A DNA stretch of 64,000 nt from UBA4742 sp963785815 (GCA_963785815.1 CAWAWN010000001.1:682001-746000), one strand, 5' to 3'. Shown: positions 42,699 to 51,478, counted from the stretch's first letter. Notes: a model not told the origin generated them from the letters alone. Made by a program: numbers and translations.

Positions 42699-42816
42699 CG
42701 CGGCCTACTCGACCGACGACCGCGGCATCGATGAAGGTCCCCGCCTGCATGTCGATGCCCACATCGCGCTCGGCGCCGGTGACCTCGGGTGGCGCGAGTC
42801 CAGGATGGTCAGCCGT

Positions 42817-42844
42817 CACCATGTCGTGCTCACCATGTCGTGCT
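42817..42844. repeat. Two perfect 14-bp tandem copies
   Basis: CACCATGTCGTGCT occurs twice in a row. It lies in a 600-bp stretch without a convincing gene, upstream of the GAF-ANTAR genes and next to a transposase remnant. Confidence 0.8.
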
Positions 42845-43092
42845 CCCCGCACGACCACAACAGCACACGCGCGCTCGGGTCGGTCGGACCGCCAGGGCAG
42901 CTTGCTCTGGGCCGAACTGCCATAGTCACCTCTTGCGTCTTCGTGATCCCCACGCTGTCAGGGTCCAGAGCGCCGGCCCCGTCACAGGAGATGTCCCGGC
43001 GGGCACGTCGAGGATGTCGGCGCCCGCTTGGACGGTATCGCCTTCGTGCCGGTGGGCGAGACGATGGAGCCGTGACGGACCGACGACGGGCG

Positions 43093-43184
43093 GGGGGTAC
43101 CCGGTCGAGACGCGGGAGCGTGCGGTGCGGATGGTGCTCGAGCATCACCGCAACCGGTTCGGGGTCGAGCCGATCTGTCGGCGC
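43093..43184 (+). mobile_element. Remnant of an IS3-type transposase OrfA
   Basis: Plus frame reads YPVETRERAVRMVLEHHRNR then FGVEPICRR, like the first helix of IS3-family OrfA proteins (usual form 'YP.E.RERAVRMVLE'). The helix-turn-helix that should follow, the rest of OrfA and all of OrfB are missing, and no terminal repeats are visible. Confidence 0.5.
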
Positions 43185-43316
43185 TCACCGAGCACGGCGC
43201 CCAACCCGGGGGATTCACGCAAACCAGTGTGGATCGTTGGGAACGTCTCGTGGTCGTCGCTGGTCAGTCAGGTGTGACTCGATCAGGGAGAGGCCTGGCA
43301 GGCGCTGAACGGCCCG

Positions 43317-44801
43317 TCAGCCGCCGGGACAGGCCCCGTCGACGGGGTTCCTGACCGTGGCGTCTGGCATGAGGGTGTTGCAGAAGATCGCACCATCGAG
43401 GTCGGCGCCGGTGAGGTCGCCGCCAGTGAGGTCGGCGTTGGTGAGGTCTGCGCCGCTGAGGTTCGCGTTGGTGAACTTCGCACCGCTGTTGTTGCCGTCG
43501 GCGAACTTGACGCCCCTGAGATCGGCACCGGTGAAGTCGGTTCCGATCGTGGAGGAGAAGTTGAGGTTCGTTCCGACGAGCCTGGCACGGGTCAGGTTCG
43601 TGCCGTTCAGGGACGCGAACTGAAGCGTTGCCCCGCTGAGATCCGCGCCGGCCAGATCGGCGCCGGTGAGCGAAGCGCCGTTGAGCTTGACCGAGCGCAG
43701 GTGGGCGCCGCTGGCCGTGGCCAGGTCGATGGTCAGGTCGGTGAGATCTCCGGCCGAGAAGTCGGTTCGTTCGAGCCGAGCGAAGGGCATGATCACACCG
43801 ATGAGGGGCTTGCCGGCGAGGTTCGCGCCGGAGCAGTCGGTGTGGGCGACGAGCTTGCAGCCGCCGACGGTGGACCCGGTCTCGACGTAGGGCGTGTCGT
43901 ACTCGAGCACGAGCGCGTAGTAGGGGCTCTGGTAGTTGATCGTGATGGGGGCGGCGCCGGCCGCCACCGGGTGACCGCAGGTGTTCACCGCAGCTTCGGG
44001 TGACGGTTGCGGGTTGCGGATGGTCCCGTCGGGCATCACCGTCTGGCAGTAGATGGCGTGGTCGAGCTTCGCGTCGGTGAGATCGGCGCCGGTCAGGTCA
44101 GCCAGCGTGAAGTTGGCGCCGCTCAGGTCGGCGCCCCGGAAGTTCGACGATGTCAGGCCCGTCGAGGTGAAGTTGGCGCCGCGCAGGTCGGCCTTCGAGA
44201 AGTTAGTGTTCGACGCGGCGCACAGGACACATTGCAGGTCGGACAAGTGGGCACCCACGAACGACGCGTGGGACGTCGATGTCGCCGACATCTTGGAGCC
44301 GGTCAGATTGATCCCGTCGAGCTTCGCGTAGGCCACGTTCGCCTGGAGGAGGTCGGTGTTGGACAGGTTCGCACCGGTGAGGTCCGCGTAGCCGAGGAAC
44401 CCTCCTTGCAGGTACTTGCCGGCGAGGTCGACACCCGGGCACTTGGTGTACGCGACGATGACACAGCCACCGACGGTGGTGCCGGCCAGCACCTGATCCC
44501 CCAACAACGCCTTGGCGGCGAGGTAGTACGGGTTGGTGGGCGCCACCGTCACGGCCCTGGGTGGTTGCGTGCCAGCCGGGGCGGTGGTGCCGGACCCACC
44601 GGTCGTCCCCGGACCGCTCGATGATCCCTTGGATCCGGCGCAGCCAGACACCAGCACCACCGTCACGAGCATGGCGACCAGGCCCACCGCACGTGCCTGC
44701 TTCACGCCGTTCCGCACGACGCCGACGGTCGTGGTCCCGAGACTGGCGTCGCCGCTCGGACGACGCGTGCTGGAACCGATCCGATGACCAACCGAGATCA
44801 T
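43317..44801 (-). CDS. Pentapeptide-repeat lipoprotein
   Basis: 494 residues from ATG 44801 (AAGGGA six bases before); GTG 44705 would put the lipobox VSGC at residue 22, a more usual distance. The mature protein has a Ser/Gly/Thr linker and then two homologous halves. Each half starts with a cysteine-bearing cap (LAGTTVGGCVIVAYTKCPGV; VETGSTVGGCKLVAHTDCSG), runs through A(D/N)LXX pentapeptides (for example GANLSNTDLLQANVAYAKL and SGADLTNADLTGGDLTGADL) and ends with a MPD-x-T-x-RNP motif. Such right-handed helices can shield proteins or bind partners at the cell surface; partner unknown. A broken paralogue lies at 17363-17697. Confidence 0.88.
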   Translation of the reverse strand: MISVGHRIGSSTRRPSGDASLGTTTVGVVRNGVKQARAVGLVAMLVTVVLVSGCAGSKGSSSGPGTTGGSGTTAPAGTQPPRAVTVAPTNPYYLAAKALLGDQVLAGTTVGGCVIVAYTKCPGVDLAGKYLQGGFLGYADLTGANLSNTDLLQANVAYAKLDGINLTGSKMSATSTSHASFVGAHLSDLQCVLCAASNTNFSKADLRGANFTSTGLTSSNFRGADLSGANFTLADLTGADLTDAKLDHAIYCQTVMPDGTIRNPQPSPEAAVNTCGHPVAAGAAPITINYQSPYYALVLEYDTPYVETGSTVGGCKLVAHTDCSGANLAGKPLIGVIMPFARLERTDFSAGDLTDLTIDLATASGAHLRSVKLNGASLTGADLAGADLSGATLQFASLNGTNLTRARLVGTNLNFSSTIGTDFTGADLRGVKFADGNNSGAKFTNANLSGADLTNADLTGGDLTGADLDGAIFCNTLMPDATVRNPVDGACPGG

Positions 44802-44849
44802 GACGATCCCTTCGATGACCCACGGGGGAGCCTCGGAGCGTAGCTGAAG

Positions 44850-45005
44850 CGAGCATCCCGAGAGCGCCCGTCCATCGCCGCGGAGTCGTCCCGGTTCGCG
44901 GCGGTGCGCAGGGCGCCCTCGACAGCTCGTGGCGAGGGCGGCCAGCGGTACGAGCCGGTTCGGCCCGGCGTCGCCCGCCTCGGCGGATCGCAGGGCAGCG
45001 AGAGG
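44850..45005 (-). pseudogene. Remnant of a second fic gene (3' end)
   Basis: This stretch repeats the last part of the fic gene at 45310-46296, with point changes and one internal deletion. The deletion joins two places where CGGCCCGGCG occurs in the intact copy (near 45480 and 45555), as expected from recombination between short repeats. The 5' two thirds of the gene are absent. The upstream region (45005-45115) resembles the fic promoter, and a tRNA fragment follows. Confidence 0.8.
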
Positions 45006-45127
45006 GAGGAGTCGTCCCGAACGACTTCAACGTCGCCCGAGCGATGCGGAATCAACCGTACCGCACGACTCTCGCTCCGTACGCGCTCGGGCGAAGTGCT
45101 GAAGTCCCCGATCCCTTGGGAAAGTGG

Positions 45128-45170
45128 CGCCCTCGGCACGACTCGAACGTGCGACCGTCGGATTAGAAGA
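45128..45170 (-). pseudogene. Partial tRNA-Arg copy (3' half)
   Basis: About 43 bases with a single mismatch to the 3' half of tRNA-Arg(TCT) at 46424-46497, from the acceptor strand through the T-arm (GCACG-TTCGAGT-CGTGC) to the edge of the anticodon loop. The 5' half is missing, so it cannot fold as a tRNA. Together with 44850-45005 it shows that the fic/tRNA unit was duplicated. Confidence 0.88.
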
Positions 45171-45309
45171 AGGTCGAGGCCGTTCTGGCCGGGTACAAGT
45201 GTTTCTCCGTCGGTCTGAACTGGCTGGTCGGCAGGCTGCTTGTGGAACGGTCAAGACCCAGCGAGTGTCGGCGAGAGGCCGATTCATGGGTCGAGGACAT
45301 GGGTTTTGC

Positions 45310-46296
45310 TCACCTGCGGTGGTGGCGTTGGGCCTGGTAGTCGTCGACCCAGGCCCGTGTTGATCGCCAGCGTCCGTCGTCACCCTTCTGGCCCCGGAGT
45401 CGTCCTCGGTTCGCGGCGGTGCGCAGGGCGCCCTCCGACAGCTCGTCGGTGGCGAGGGCCGCCAGTGGCACGAGCCGGTTCGGCCCGGCGACGGCGGGGA
45501 CGATGAACCGGTAGAGGTTGTCGAGAACCGCTCGGGCCAGCAGCTCTCCGAGCGGCCCGGCGTCGCCCGCGTCGGCGGATCGCAGGGCAGCGAGATAGCG
45601 GCCGCGGTCGCGTTTGTAGATGATCGCCGGGGCGTAGCCGAGACGGACGAGCATCAGGTTCAGCAGGAGGCGACCGGCTCGACCATTGCCGTCGAGGAAG
45701 GGGTGGATCCGCTCGAACGAGGCGTGAGCGACGGCCAGAGCCTCGATCGGGCGATCACCTCCCGAGGCCACGCCCAGGTCGTCGAGCCAAGCCGCAAGGG
45801 CGGCGGGAACCTCGACCCACGAGGGTGGGACCATTCCTCGACCAAAGGGCTCGATGTCGTGCTCCCGGAAGCTTCCGGGTGTCTCGCGATCGGTTGCATT
45901 CGGGTGGGGCGCCACCCCCCAGACCGGGCCGAGAGCCATCTCATGGACGCGTCGCACCTCGGTGAGGGTGAGCAGTTGCCCGTCGGTCCACGCGCCGGGC
46001 TCGAGCGCCTGGCCGTACACCCAGTGCGCGGCATCGGCGTAGCCCTGGACCTCCATGTACTCCTTGAGCTCCTTGTTCCCGACGGCCAAGCCCTCGGCCA
46101 GGAGCCGCTCAACCTGCTTCATCACCAGCGTGTTGCCCTCGATGGCGGTGGAGTGATGGGCCTCCTGGTGCCAGATCGCAGTCCAGATCCCCTCCGCCTC
46201 TACCGGGCTCGGCAGTCCACCCATCCGATCGCGCAGCTCCGCGAACGCGGCGTCCAGGTTGGCGTAGATCTGCACCCGGCTCGGTCGTCCCGCCAC
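45310..46296 (-). CDS. fic: Fic domain protein (putative AMP transferase)
   Basis: 328 residues from GTG 46296, with GGAGG five bases upstream. The Fic motif is complete: HPFLDGNGRAGR, with catalytic histidine and the anion-binding loop. An inhibitory helix of the (S/T)xxxE(G/N) type lies N-terminal to it (STAIEGN, about residue 55), so it is a class II Fic, held inactive until the helix moves. C-terminal winged-helix-like region (GALRTAANRGRLRGQKGDDG). It would attach AMP to a hydroxyl of a target protein. No antitoxin is adjacent, as expected for self-inhibited forms. It forms a unit with tRNA-Arg, and an older copy remains at 44850-45170. Confidence 0.9.
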   Translation of the reverse strand: MAGRPSRVQIYANLDAAFAELRDRMGGLPSPVEAEGIWTAIWHQEAHHSTAIEGNTLVMKQVERLLAEGLAVGNKELKEYMEVQGYADAAHWVYGQALEPGAWTDGQLLTLTEVRRVHEMALGPVWGVAPHPNATDRETPGSFREHDIEPFGRGMVPPSWVEVPAALAAWLDDLGVASGGDRPIEALAVAHASFERIHPFLDGNGRAGRLLLNLMLVRLGYAPAIIYKRDRGRYLAALRSADAGDAGPLGELLARAVLDNLYRFIVPAVAGPNRLVPLAALATDELSEGALRTAANRGRLRGQKGDDGRWRSTRAWVDDYQAQRHHRR

Positions 46297-46328
46297 GGAT
46301 CCTCCAAGTCGTACGGCAATGGCAGAAG

Positions 46329-46390
46329 AACTGTACCGTACAACTTCAAAGTTGCGCGAGCAAACAGGAACGAACTGCACCGTACAACTC
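46329..46390. promoter_or_regulatory. Repeated palindromic element upstream of fic
   Basis: AACTGTACCGTACAACTT (46329-46346) recurs as AACTGCACCGTACAACTC (46373-46390), 44 bases apart, which is four helical turns. The first holds a perfect palindrome TGTAC-C-GTACA. It lies 33-94 bp upstream of the fic start, so it is a likely operator, perhaps bound by Fic's own winged helix. Confidence 0.65.
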
Positions 46391-46423
46391 GGTGATCCCG
46401 TCGCCCGCCGCTGTTGGATGTAG

Positions 46424-46497
46424 CGCCCTCGGCACGATTCGAACGTGCGACCGTCGGATTAGAAGTCCGATGCTCTATCCAGCTGAGCTACGAGGGC
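46424..46497 (-). tRNA. tRNA-Arg(TCT)
   Basis: Acceptor GCCCTCG/CGAGGGC, anticodon loop CTTCTAA between TCGGA and TCCGA, T-arm GCACG-TTCGAAT-CGTGC; no CCA encoded. Anticodon TCT reads AGA/AGG, rare codons in such a GC-rich genome. Same strand as fic, just upstream of it. Confidence 0.97.
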
Positions 46498-46649
46498 AGG
46501 CGACGGCGCCCCACTGAAGCGACCCGGGGATGGTCGTCGGTGCGGACCAGATCCGCGCCAGGAGGGTACTCGGGGACCATCCCAGCACCAGGGAGGTTCG
46601 ACCCGCGCCTCGCCGCGACGACACGCAACGCGCCAATACGACAAGGCAG

Positions 46650-46663
46650 ACGTCAGATGACGT
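46650..46663. promoter_or_regulatory. Palindrome upstream of glutamine synthetase
   Basis: ACGTCA-GA-TGACGT, a perfect six-base inverted repeat, 113 bp ahead of the glnA start. It is a candidate binding site for a nitrogen or other regulator; no known box is matched with certainty. The remaining bases of this 280-bp gap (46498-46776) show a 22-codon frame (46657-46725), too short to judge. Confidence 0.45.
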
Positions 46664-46776
46664 TCACGAATCGACTCGCCCTGTTCACACCGACGCGACA
46701 GGCAGTGGTCAGGATCGCTCGGTGAGCACATCGCTCGCGGCCGACCGACCCAGACGAACCCGAGGGACACCGACCC

Positions 46777-48954
46777 ATGAGTGGAAGCACCGCCCGCCTG
46801 CACGCCATCGACGCCGTCAAGCGCTACGAGCCCCCGGCCGGGATCTTCCCCGCGCCCGACGCGCCCGGCGCCATCTTCGGTCAGAACGTCTTCTCGAAGT
46901 CGGTCATGCAGACGCGGCTGCCCAAGCCGGTGTTCAAGTCGATCATGGGCACCATCGAGCACGCCAAGCCGCTCGATCCCACCGTGGCCGACGTGGTGGC
47001 CGCGGCCATGAAGGACTGGGCCATGGAGAAGGGTGCCACCCACTACGCCCACGTCTTCTACCCCCTCACCGGGCTCACGGCCGAGAAGCACGACAGCTTC
47101 CTCGAGCCCGGCGGCGACGGCTCCTCCATCGCCGAGTTCACCGGCAAGACCCTCACCCAGGGCGAGCCCGACGCCTCCAGCTTCCCCAACGGCGGGCTGC
47201 GCGCCACCTTCGAGGCCCGCGGCTACACCGGCTGGGACGTCACCAGCCCCGCCTACATCCTCGAGAACGCCAACGGCAACACCCTGTGCATCCCCACCGT
47301 GTTCGTCTCCATGACCGGCGAAGCGCTCGACCACAAGACGCCGCTGCTGCGCTCCCAGCAGGCCATGGCCGCCCAGGCGGCGCGCATCCTCCACCTCTTC
47401 GGCCACCTCGACGCCGACGCCGTGGTGTCGTTCGCCGGCGCCGAGCAGGAGTACTTCCTCATCGACCGCAGCTTCTTCCTGTCCCGTCCCGACCTGTTGA
47501 ACTCGGGTCGCACGCTGTTCGGGGCCAAGCCCCCCAAGGGCCAGGAGTTCGACGACCACTACTTCGGCGCCATCCCCGAACGCGTCCTGGCCTTCATGCT
47601 CGACACCGAGAACGAGCTGTTCAAGCTGGGCATCCCGGCCAAGACCCGCCACAACGAGGTCGCCCCCGGCCAGTTCGAGCTTGCCCCCATGTTCGAGCGG
47701 TCCAACGTGGCCACCGACCACCAGCAGCTGCTCATGGTCATCCTCAAGAAGATGGCCCAGAAGCACGGCATGGAGTGCCTCTTCCACGAGAAGCCGTTCG
47801 CCGGCATCAACGGCTCGGGCAAGCACGTCAACTTCTCCCTGGGCAACTCCACCGAGGGCAACCTGCTGCTGCCCGGCGACACCCCCCACGACAACGCCCA
47901 GTTCCTGGTGTTCTGCGCCGCGGTCATCCGGGCCGTGCACAAGTACGGGGGACTGCTGCGGGCCTCGGTGGCATCGGCCACCAACGACCACCGCCTCGGC
48001 GCCAACGAGGCACCGCCGGCCATCATCTCGATCTTCCTCGGCGATCAGCTGACCGACGTGTTCGACCAGATCGCCAAGGGCGGGGCCACCGCCTCCAAGG
48101 AGAAGGGCACCCTCATCATCGGGGTCGACACGCTCCCCGACCTGCCCACCGATCCCGGCGACCGCAACCGCACCAGCCCCTTCGCCTTCACCGGCAACCG
48201 CTTCGAGTTCCGCGCCCCGGGCTCGCTGCAGTCCATCGCCGGGCCGATGGTCACCATCAACACCATCCTGGCCGAGGCGCTCGACCACATCGCCACGGAG
48301 ATCGAGTCTCGCCTGGCCGGCGGCGCAGACTTCAACGTGGCCGTGCAGAAGGTGCTCGAGGAGATCATCACCGACCACGGTGCGGTGGTGTTCAACGGCG
48401 ACGGCTACTCCGACGACTGGCAGGTCGAGGCCGAGGCCCGGGGCCTGCCCAACCTGCGCACCACCCTCGACGCCCTCCCCCAGCTCGTCACGCCCGAAGC
48501 CATGGACCTGTTCAGCACCTATGGCGTGTTCAACCACCGCGAGATGCACAGCCGCTACGAGATCGCCCTCGAGCACTACGCCCTCAGCATCGGCGTCGAG
48601 GCCCGCTCCACCCTTGAGATCGCCACCACCGTCATCCTGCCCGCCGCGCTGCGCTACCAGACCGAGCTGGCCGCCAACCTGGCCAGCCTCAAGGCCATCG
48701 ACTACGAGTACGACACCACCACCCTCGACGCCGTATCCGCGGGCATCAAGGCCCTCCAGGCCGGCATCGCCGTCCTCAGCGAGCAGCTCAGCCACGACCA
48801 CAGCGACGACGTGGTCGAGGAGGCCACCCACGCCGGCACCGAGCACCTGCCGGCCATGTTGGTCGTCCGCCAAGCGGCGGACGACCTCGAGACCCTCGTG
48901 GCCGACGACCTGTGGCCCCTGGCCACCTACCAGGAGATGCTCTTCATCCTGTAG
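46777..48954 (+). CDS. glnN: Glutamine synthetase type III
   Basis: Makes glutamine from glutamate and ammonia with ATP. At 725 residues it has the length of the large dodecameric type III enzymes (types I and II have 350-470). Diagnostic segments are EKHDSFLEPGG near residue 105, AGAEQEYFLIDRSFF, KTRHNEVAPGQFELAPMF, GINGSGKHVNFSLG and the type III signature NRTSPFAFTGNRFEFR. Weak ribosome-binding site (GAGGGA at ten bases). The gene stands alone and is followed by a strong hairpin terminator. No PII or adenylyltransferase gene is near; type III enzymes are not controlled by adenylylation. Confidence 0.96.
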   Translation: MSGSTARLHAIDAVKRYEPPAGIFPAPDAPGAIFGQNVFSKSVMQTRLPKPVFKSIMGTIEHAKPLDPTVADVVAAAMKDWAMEKGATHYAHVFYPLTGLTAEKHDSFLEPGGDGSSIAEFTGKTLTQGEPDASSFPNGGLRATFEARGYTGWDVTSPAYILENANGNTLCIPTVFVSMTGEALDHKTPLLRSQQAMAAQAARILHLFGHLDADAVVSFAGAEQEYFLIDRSFFLSRPDLLNSGRTLFGAKPPKGQEFDDHYFGAIPERVLAFMLDTENELFKLGIPAKTRHNEVAPGQFELAPMFERSNVATDHQQLLMVILKKMAQKHGMECLFHEKPFAGINGSGKHVNFSLGNSTEGNLLLPGDTPHDNAQFLVFCAAVIRAVHKYGGLLRASVASATNDHRLGANEAPPAIISIFLGDQLTDVFDQIAKGGATASKEKGTLIIGVDTLPDLPTDPGDRNRTSPFAFTGNRFEFRAPGSLQSIAGPMVTINTILAEALDHIATEIESRLAGGADFNVAVQKVLEEIITDHGAVVFNGDGYSDDWQVEAEARGLPNLRTTLDALPQLVTPEAMDLFSTYGVFNHREMHSRYEIALEHYALSIGVEARSTLEIATTVILPAALRYQTELAANLASLKAIDYEYDTTTLDAVSAGIKALQAGIAVLSEQLSHDHSDDVVEEATHAGTEHLPAMLVVRQAADDLETLVADDLWPLATYQEMLFIL

Positions 48955-48965
48955 CCGTGCCGTTT

Positions 48966-48997
48966 CGGGGCCGGGCCCCTCCCCCAGCCCGGCCCCG
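48966..48997 (+). terminator. Hairpin terminator after glutamine synthetase
   Basis: CGGGGCCGGGC and GCCCGGCCCCG pair perfectly over 11 bp around a 10-base loop, 12 bp after the stop codon. It lacks a T-tract, as usual for actinobacterial terminators. Confidence 0.8.
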
Positions 48998-49059
48998 AGC
49001 GGCGCACGGTGCTCGGCCTCCGTCAGCACGCGCCGAGAAATAGTTCGAACGACCAGGTA

Positions 49060-49077
49060 TGAGTGAGGACTCACTCA
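49060..49077. promoter_or_regulatory. TetR operator upstream of the ABC exporter operon
   Basis: TGAGTGAG-GA-CTCACTCA, a perfect eight-base inverted repeat, ends 14 bp before the GTG start of the TetR gene. The TGAGTGA-type half-site is common for TetR repressors, so autoregulation of the three-gene operon is likely. The 5' side (49020-49060) must hold the promoter. Confidence 0.85.
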
Positions 49078-49091
49078 GATAGGCTGGGGAG

Positions 49092-49751
49092 GTGCCTTCC
49101 TCGCCAGCCAGCCTCGATGCCGATCCGACCCTGGACGTCGCCGAGGACACCCACGCCCGACATCGGGCCGCGCCGCTGCCCCCGTCCGAGCGGCGGGCCA
49201 CCATCGTGGCCGCCACCATCCCGCTGCTGATCGAGCACGGCGCCAAGCTCACCACCCGCCAGATCGCCGACGCCGCCGGCATCGCCGAGGGCACCATCTT
49301 CCGAGTCTTCCCCGACAAGGAGTCGCTCATCGACGCCGCCCTGGAGACGGCCATCGATCCCGGCCCCACCGACCAGGCGCTGGGGACGATCGACCGCTCC
49401 CTGCCCCTCGAGGCCCGCCTGGAAGCGGCAGCCGAGATCATCCAGCGCCGCGTCGCCTCCATCTGGCAGCTCATGGCCGCCGTCGGCCGCACCAAGCCCA
49501 CCCATCAGGCCGGTGACGGCAAGGTCGCCCGACCACCCGACAGCGCGGCACTGGCCGAGCTGTTCGAACCCGATCGCGACCGCCTGCGCCGAGACCCGGC
49601 CACCTGCGCCAAGCTCTTCCGCGGCGTCATCTTCGCCGGCAGCCACCCGGCGCTGGCCGAGGAGCCGCTGGCGCCCACCGAGATCGTGTCGATCTTCCTC
49701 GACGGCGTACGCGAAGCCGCCCGCCCCATGGGGGAGGCCGCTCCGTGCTGA
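49092..49751 (+). CDS. TetR family regulator of the ABC exporter operon
   Basis: 219 residues from GTG 49092. After about 35 variable residues, the TetR DNA-binding domain: RRATIVAATIPLLIEHGAKL, TTRQIADAAGIAEGTIFRVF, PDKESLIDAALETAI. Overlaps the first ABC gene by seven bases and has a palindrome right in front of its start, so it probably represses itself and the exporter until a substrate binds. Confidence 0.93.
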   Translation: MPSSPASLDADPTLDVAEDTHARHRAAPLPPSERRATIVAATIPLLIEHGAKLTTRQIADAAGIAEGTIFRVFPDKESLIDAALETAIDPGPTDQALGTIDRSLPLEARLEAAAEIIQRRVASIWQLMAAVGRTKPTHQAGDGKVARPPDSAALAELFEPDRDRLRRDPATCAKLFRGVIFAGSHPALAEEPLAPTEIVSIFLDGVREAARPMGEAAPC

Positions 49752-51478
49752 TCCGCCTGTTCAAGACCTACCTCCTGCCCTACCGCAAGTTGCTCATGGC
49801 GGTGGTCGGCCTCCAGTTCATCCAGGTGATGTGCACGCTGACGCTGCCCACCCTCAACGCCGACATCATCGACAAGGGCATCCTCACCGACAACACTGGC
49901 TACATCGTGCGCATGGGCGCCATCATGCTGGGCGTCACCCTGGTGCAGGTGGTGTTCGCCATCTGGGCCACCTGGTACGGCGCCAAGGCGGCCATGGCCT
50001 TCGGCCGCGACGTGCGCGGCGGCCTCTTCCACCGGGTCACCGGGTACTCGGCCCAGGAGGTCGGCCACTTCGGCGCCCCGTCGCTCATCAACCGCATCAC
50101 CAACGACGTGACCCAGGTGCAGATCCTCGTGGTCATGATGTGCACGCTGTTCGTGGCCGCCCCCATCACCTTCATCGGCGGCACCATCCTGGCCGTGCAC
50201 GAGGACGGATTCCTCTCGCTCATCCTGGTCGCCGCCATCCCGCTCCTGGTGATCCCCATGGGGCTGGTGATCTCGAGGATGGTGCCCCAGTTCGAGCTCA
50301 TGCAGGTACGCATCGACCGGGTCAACCAGGTGCTGCGCGAGCAGATCACCGGCATGCGCGTGGTGCGCGCCTTCATCCGCGAGCCCGAAGAGGTCGAGCG
50401 CTTCGGCTCGGCCAACGACGACCTCACCGCCACGTCGCTGCGAGCCGGGCGGCTGATGGCTTTCATGTTCCCGACCGTCCTGCTCGTGCTGAACGTGTCC
50501 AGCGTCGCCGCGGTGTGGGTCGGCGGCTACCGAATCGGCAGCGGCCAGATGCAAGTGGGCTCCCTCGTCGCCTTTCTGACCTATCTGGTGCAGATCCTCA
50601 TGGCCGTGATGATGGCCACGTTCGTGGCCGTGCTCTGGCCCCGAGCGGCCGTGTGTGCCGTGCGCATCAAGGAGGTGCTCGACACCGAGTCTTCGGTGGT
50701 CACCTCGCCCGACGCCATCACCGAGCTGGCCACCCGCGGCAACCTTGAGCTGCGCGGCGTGGGCTTCCACTATCCGGGCGCCGAGGCCCCGGTCCTGACC
50801 GACATCACGTTCACCGCCCGCCCCGGCCAGACCACCGCCATCATCGGCAGCACGGGCTCGGGCAAGACGACCCTGTTGAACCTCATCCCCCGCCTGTTCG
50901 ACGCCACCGAGGGACAAGTGCTGGTCGACGGCGTCGACGTGCGCGACCTCGAGCCCGAGCTGCTGTGGAGCCGGATCGGGCTCGTCCCCCAGAAGCCCTA
51001 TCTGTTCTCGGGCACCGTGGCGACGAACCTGCGCTACGCCGACCCGCACGCCACCGACGAGCAGCTGTGGCACGCCCTGGAGGTGGCCCAGGCCCGCGAC
51101 TTCGTGGCCGCCATGCCCGGGGGCCTCGACGCCCGCATCGCCCAGGGCGGCTCCAACGTCTCGGGCGGCCAACGCCAGCGCCTGGCCATCGCCCGTGCGG
51201 TGGTCCGCGACCCCGGCATCTACCTGTTCGACGACTCGTTCTCCGCCCTCGACCTGGCCACCGACGCCCGGCTCCGCGGCGCCCTGGCCCCGGTCGTGGC
51301 CCAGGCGACCGTCCTGATCGTCGCCCAGCGGGTGTCCACCATCATGAACGCCGACCAGATCCTGGTGCTCGAGGACGGCCACGAGGTCGGGCTCGGCACC
51401 CACCGCGAACTGCTGGCCGACTGTCCCACCTACGCGGAGATCGTGGCCTCCCAGCTGACGGCGCAGGAGGCGGCATGA
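49745..51478 (+). CDS. ABC exporter subunit 1 (fused membrane and ATPase domains)
   Basis: 577 residues from GTG 49745. Six-helix ABC membrane domain (residues about 10-310, start FKTYLLPYRKLLMAVVGLQF) and ATPase domain: Walker A GSTGSGKTTL, Q-loop LVPQKPYLFSG, signature NVSGGQRQRLAIARA, Walker B IYLFDDSFSALDLATD. The Walker B ends DD where an E is standard (catalytic Glu changed to Asp), a mark of the degenerate site in heterodimeric exporters (TM287-type). Works with the next gene. Confidence 0.94.
   Translation: MLIRLFKTYLLPYRKLLMAVVGLQFIQVMCTLTLPTLNADIIDKGILTDNTGYIVRMGAIMLGVTLVQVVFAIWATWYGAKAAMAFGRDVRGGLFHRVTGYSAQEVGHFGAPSLINRITNDVTQVQILVVMMCTLFVAAPITFIGGTILAVHEDGFLSLILVAAIPLLVIPMGLVISRMVPQFELMQVRIDRVNQVLREQITGMRVVRAFIREPEEVERFGSANDDLTATSLRAGRLMAFMFPTVLLVLNVSSVAAVWVGGYRIGSGQMQVGSLVAFLTYLVQILMAVMMATFVAVLWPRAAVCAVRIKEVLDTESSVVTSPDAITELATRGNLELRGVGFHYPGAEAPVLTDITFTARPGQTTAIIGSTGSGKTTLLNLIPRLFDATEGQVLVDGVDVRDLEPELLWSRIGLVPQKPYLFSGTVATNLRYADPHATDEQLWHALEVAQARDFVAAMPGGLDARIAQGGSNVSGGQRQRLAIARAVVRDPGIYLFDDSFSALDLATDARLRGALAPVVAQATVLIVAQRVSTIMNADQILVLEDGHEVGLGTHRELLADCPTYAEIVASQLTAQEAA

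Larger units (their letters stand above)
42699..43316. other. Gene-poor stretch of 618 bp with decayed DNA
   Basis: Between the GAF-ANTAR pair and the pentapeptide lipoprotein I find no complete gene. Open frames have no plausible start or family. Contents are the 14-bp tandem repeat and, at 43093-43184, a fragment like IS3-type OrfA. Confidence 0.5.

Noticed and set aside
46657..46725. Leader peptide before glutamine synthetase
   Set aside because: A 22-codon frame exists but it has no run of special codons and no ribosome-binding site that would decide it.
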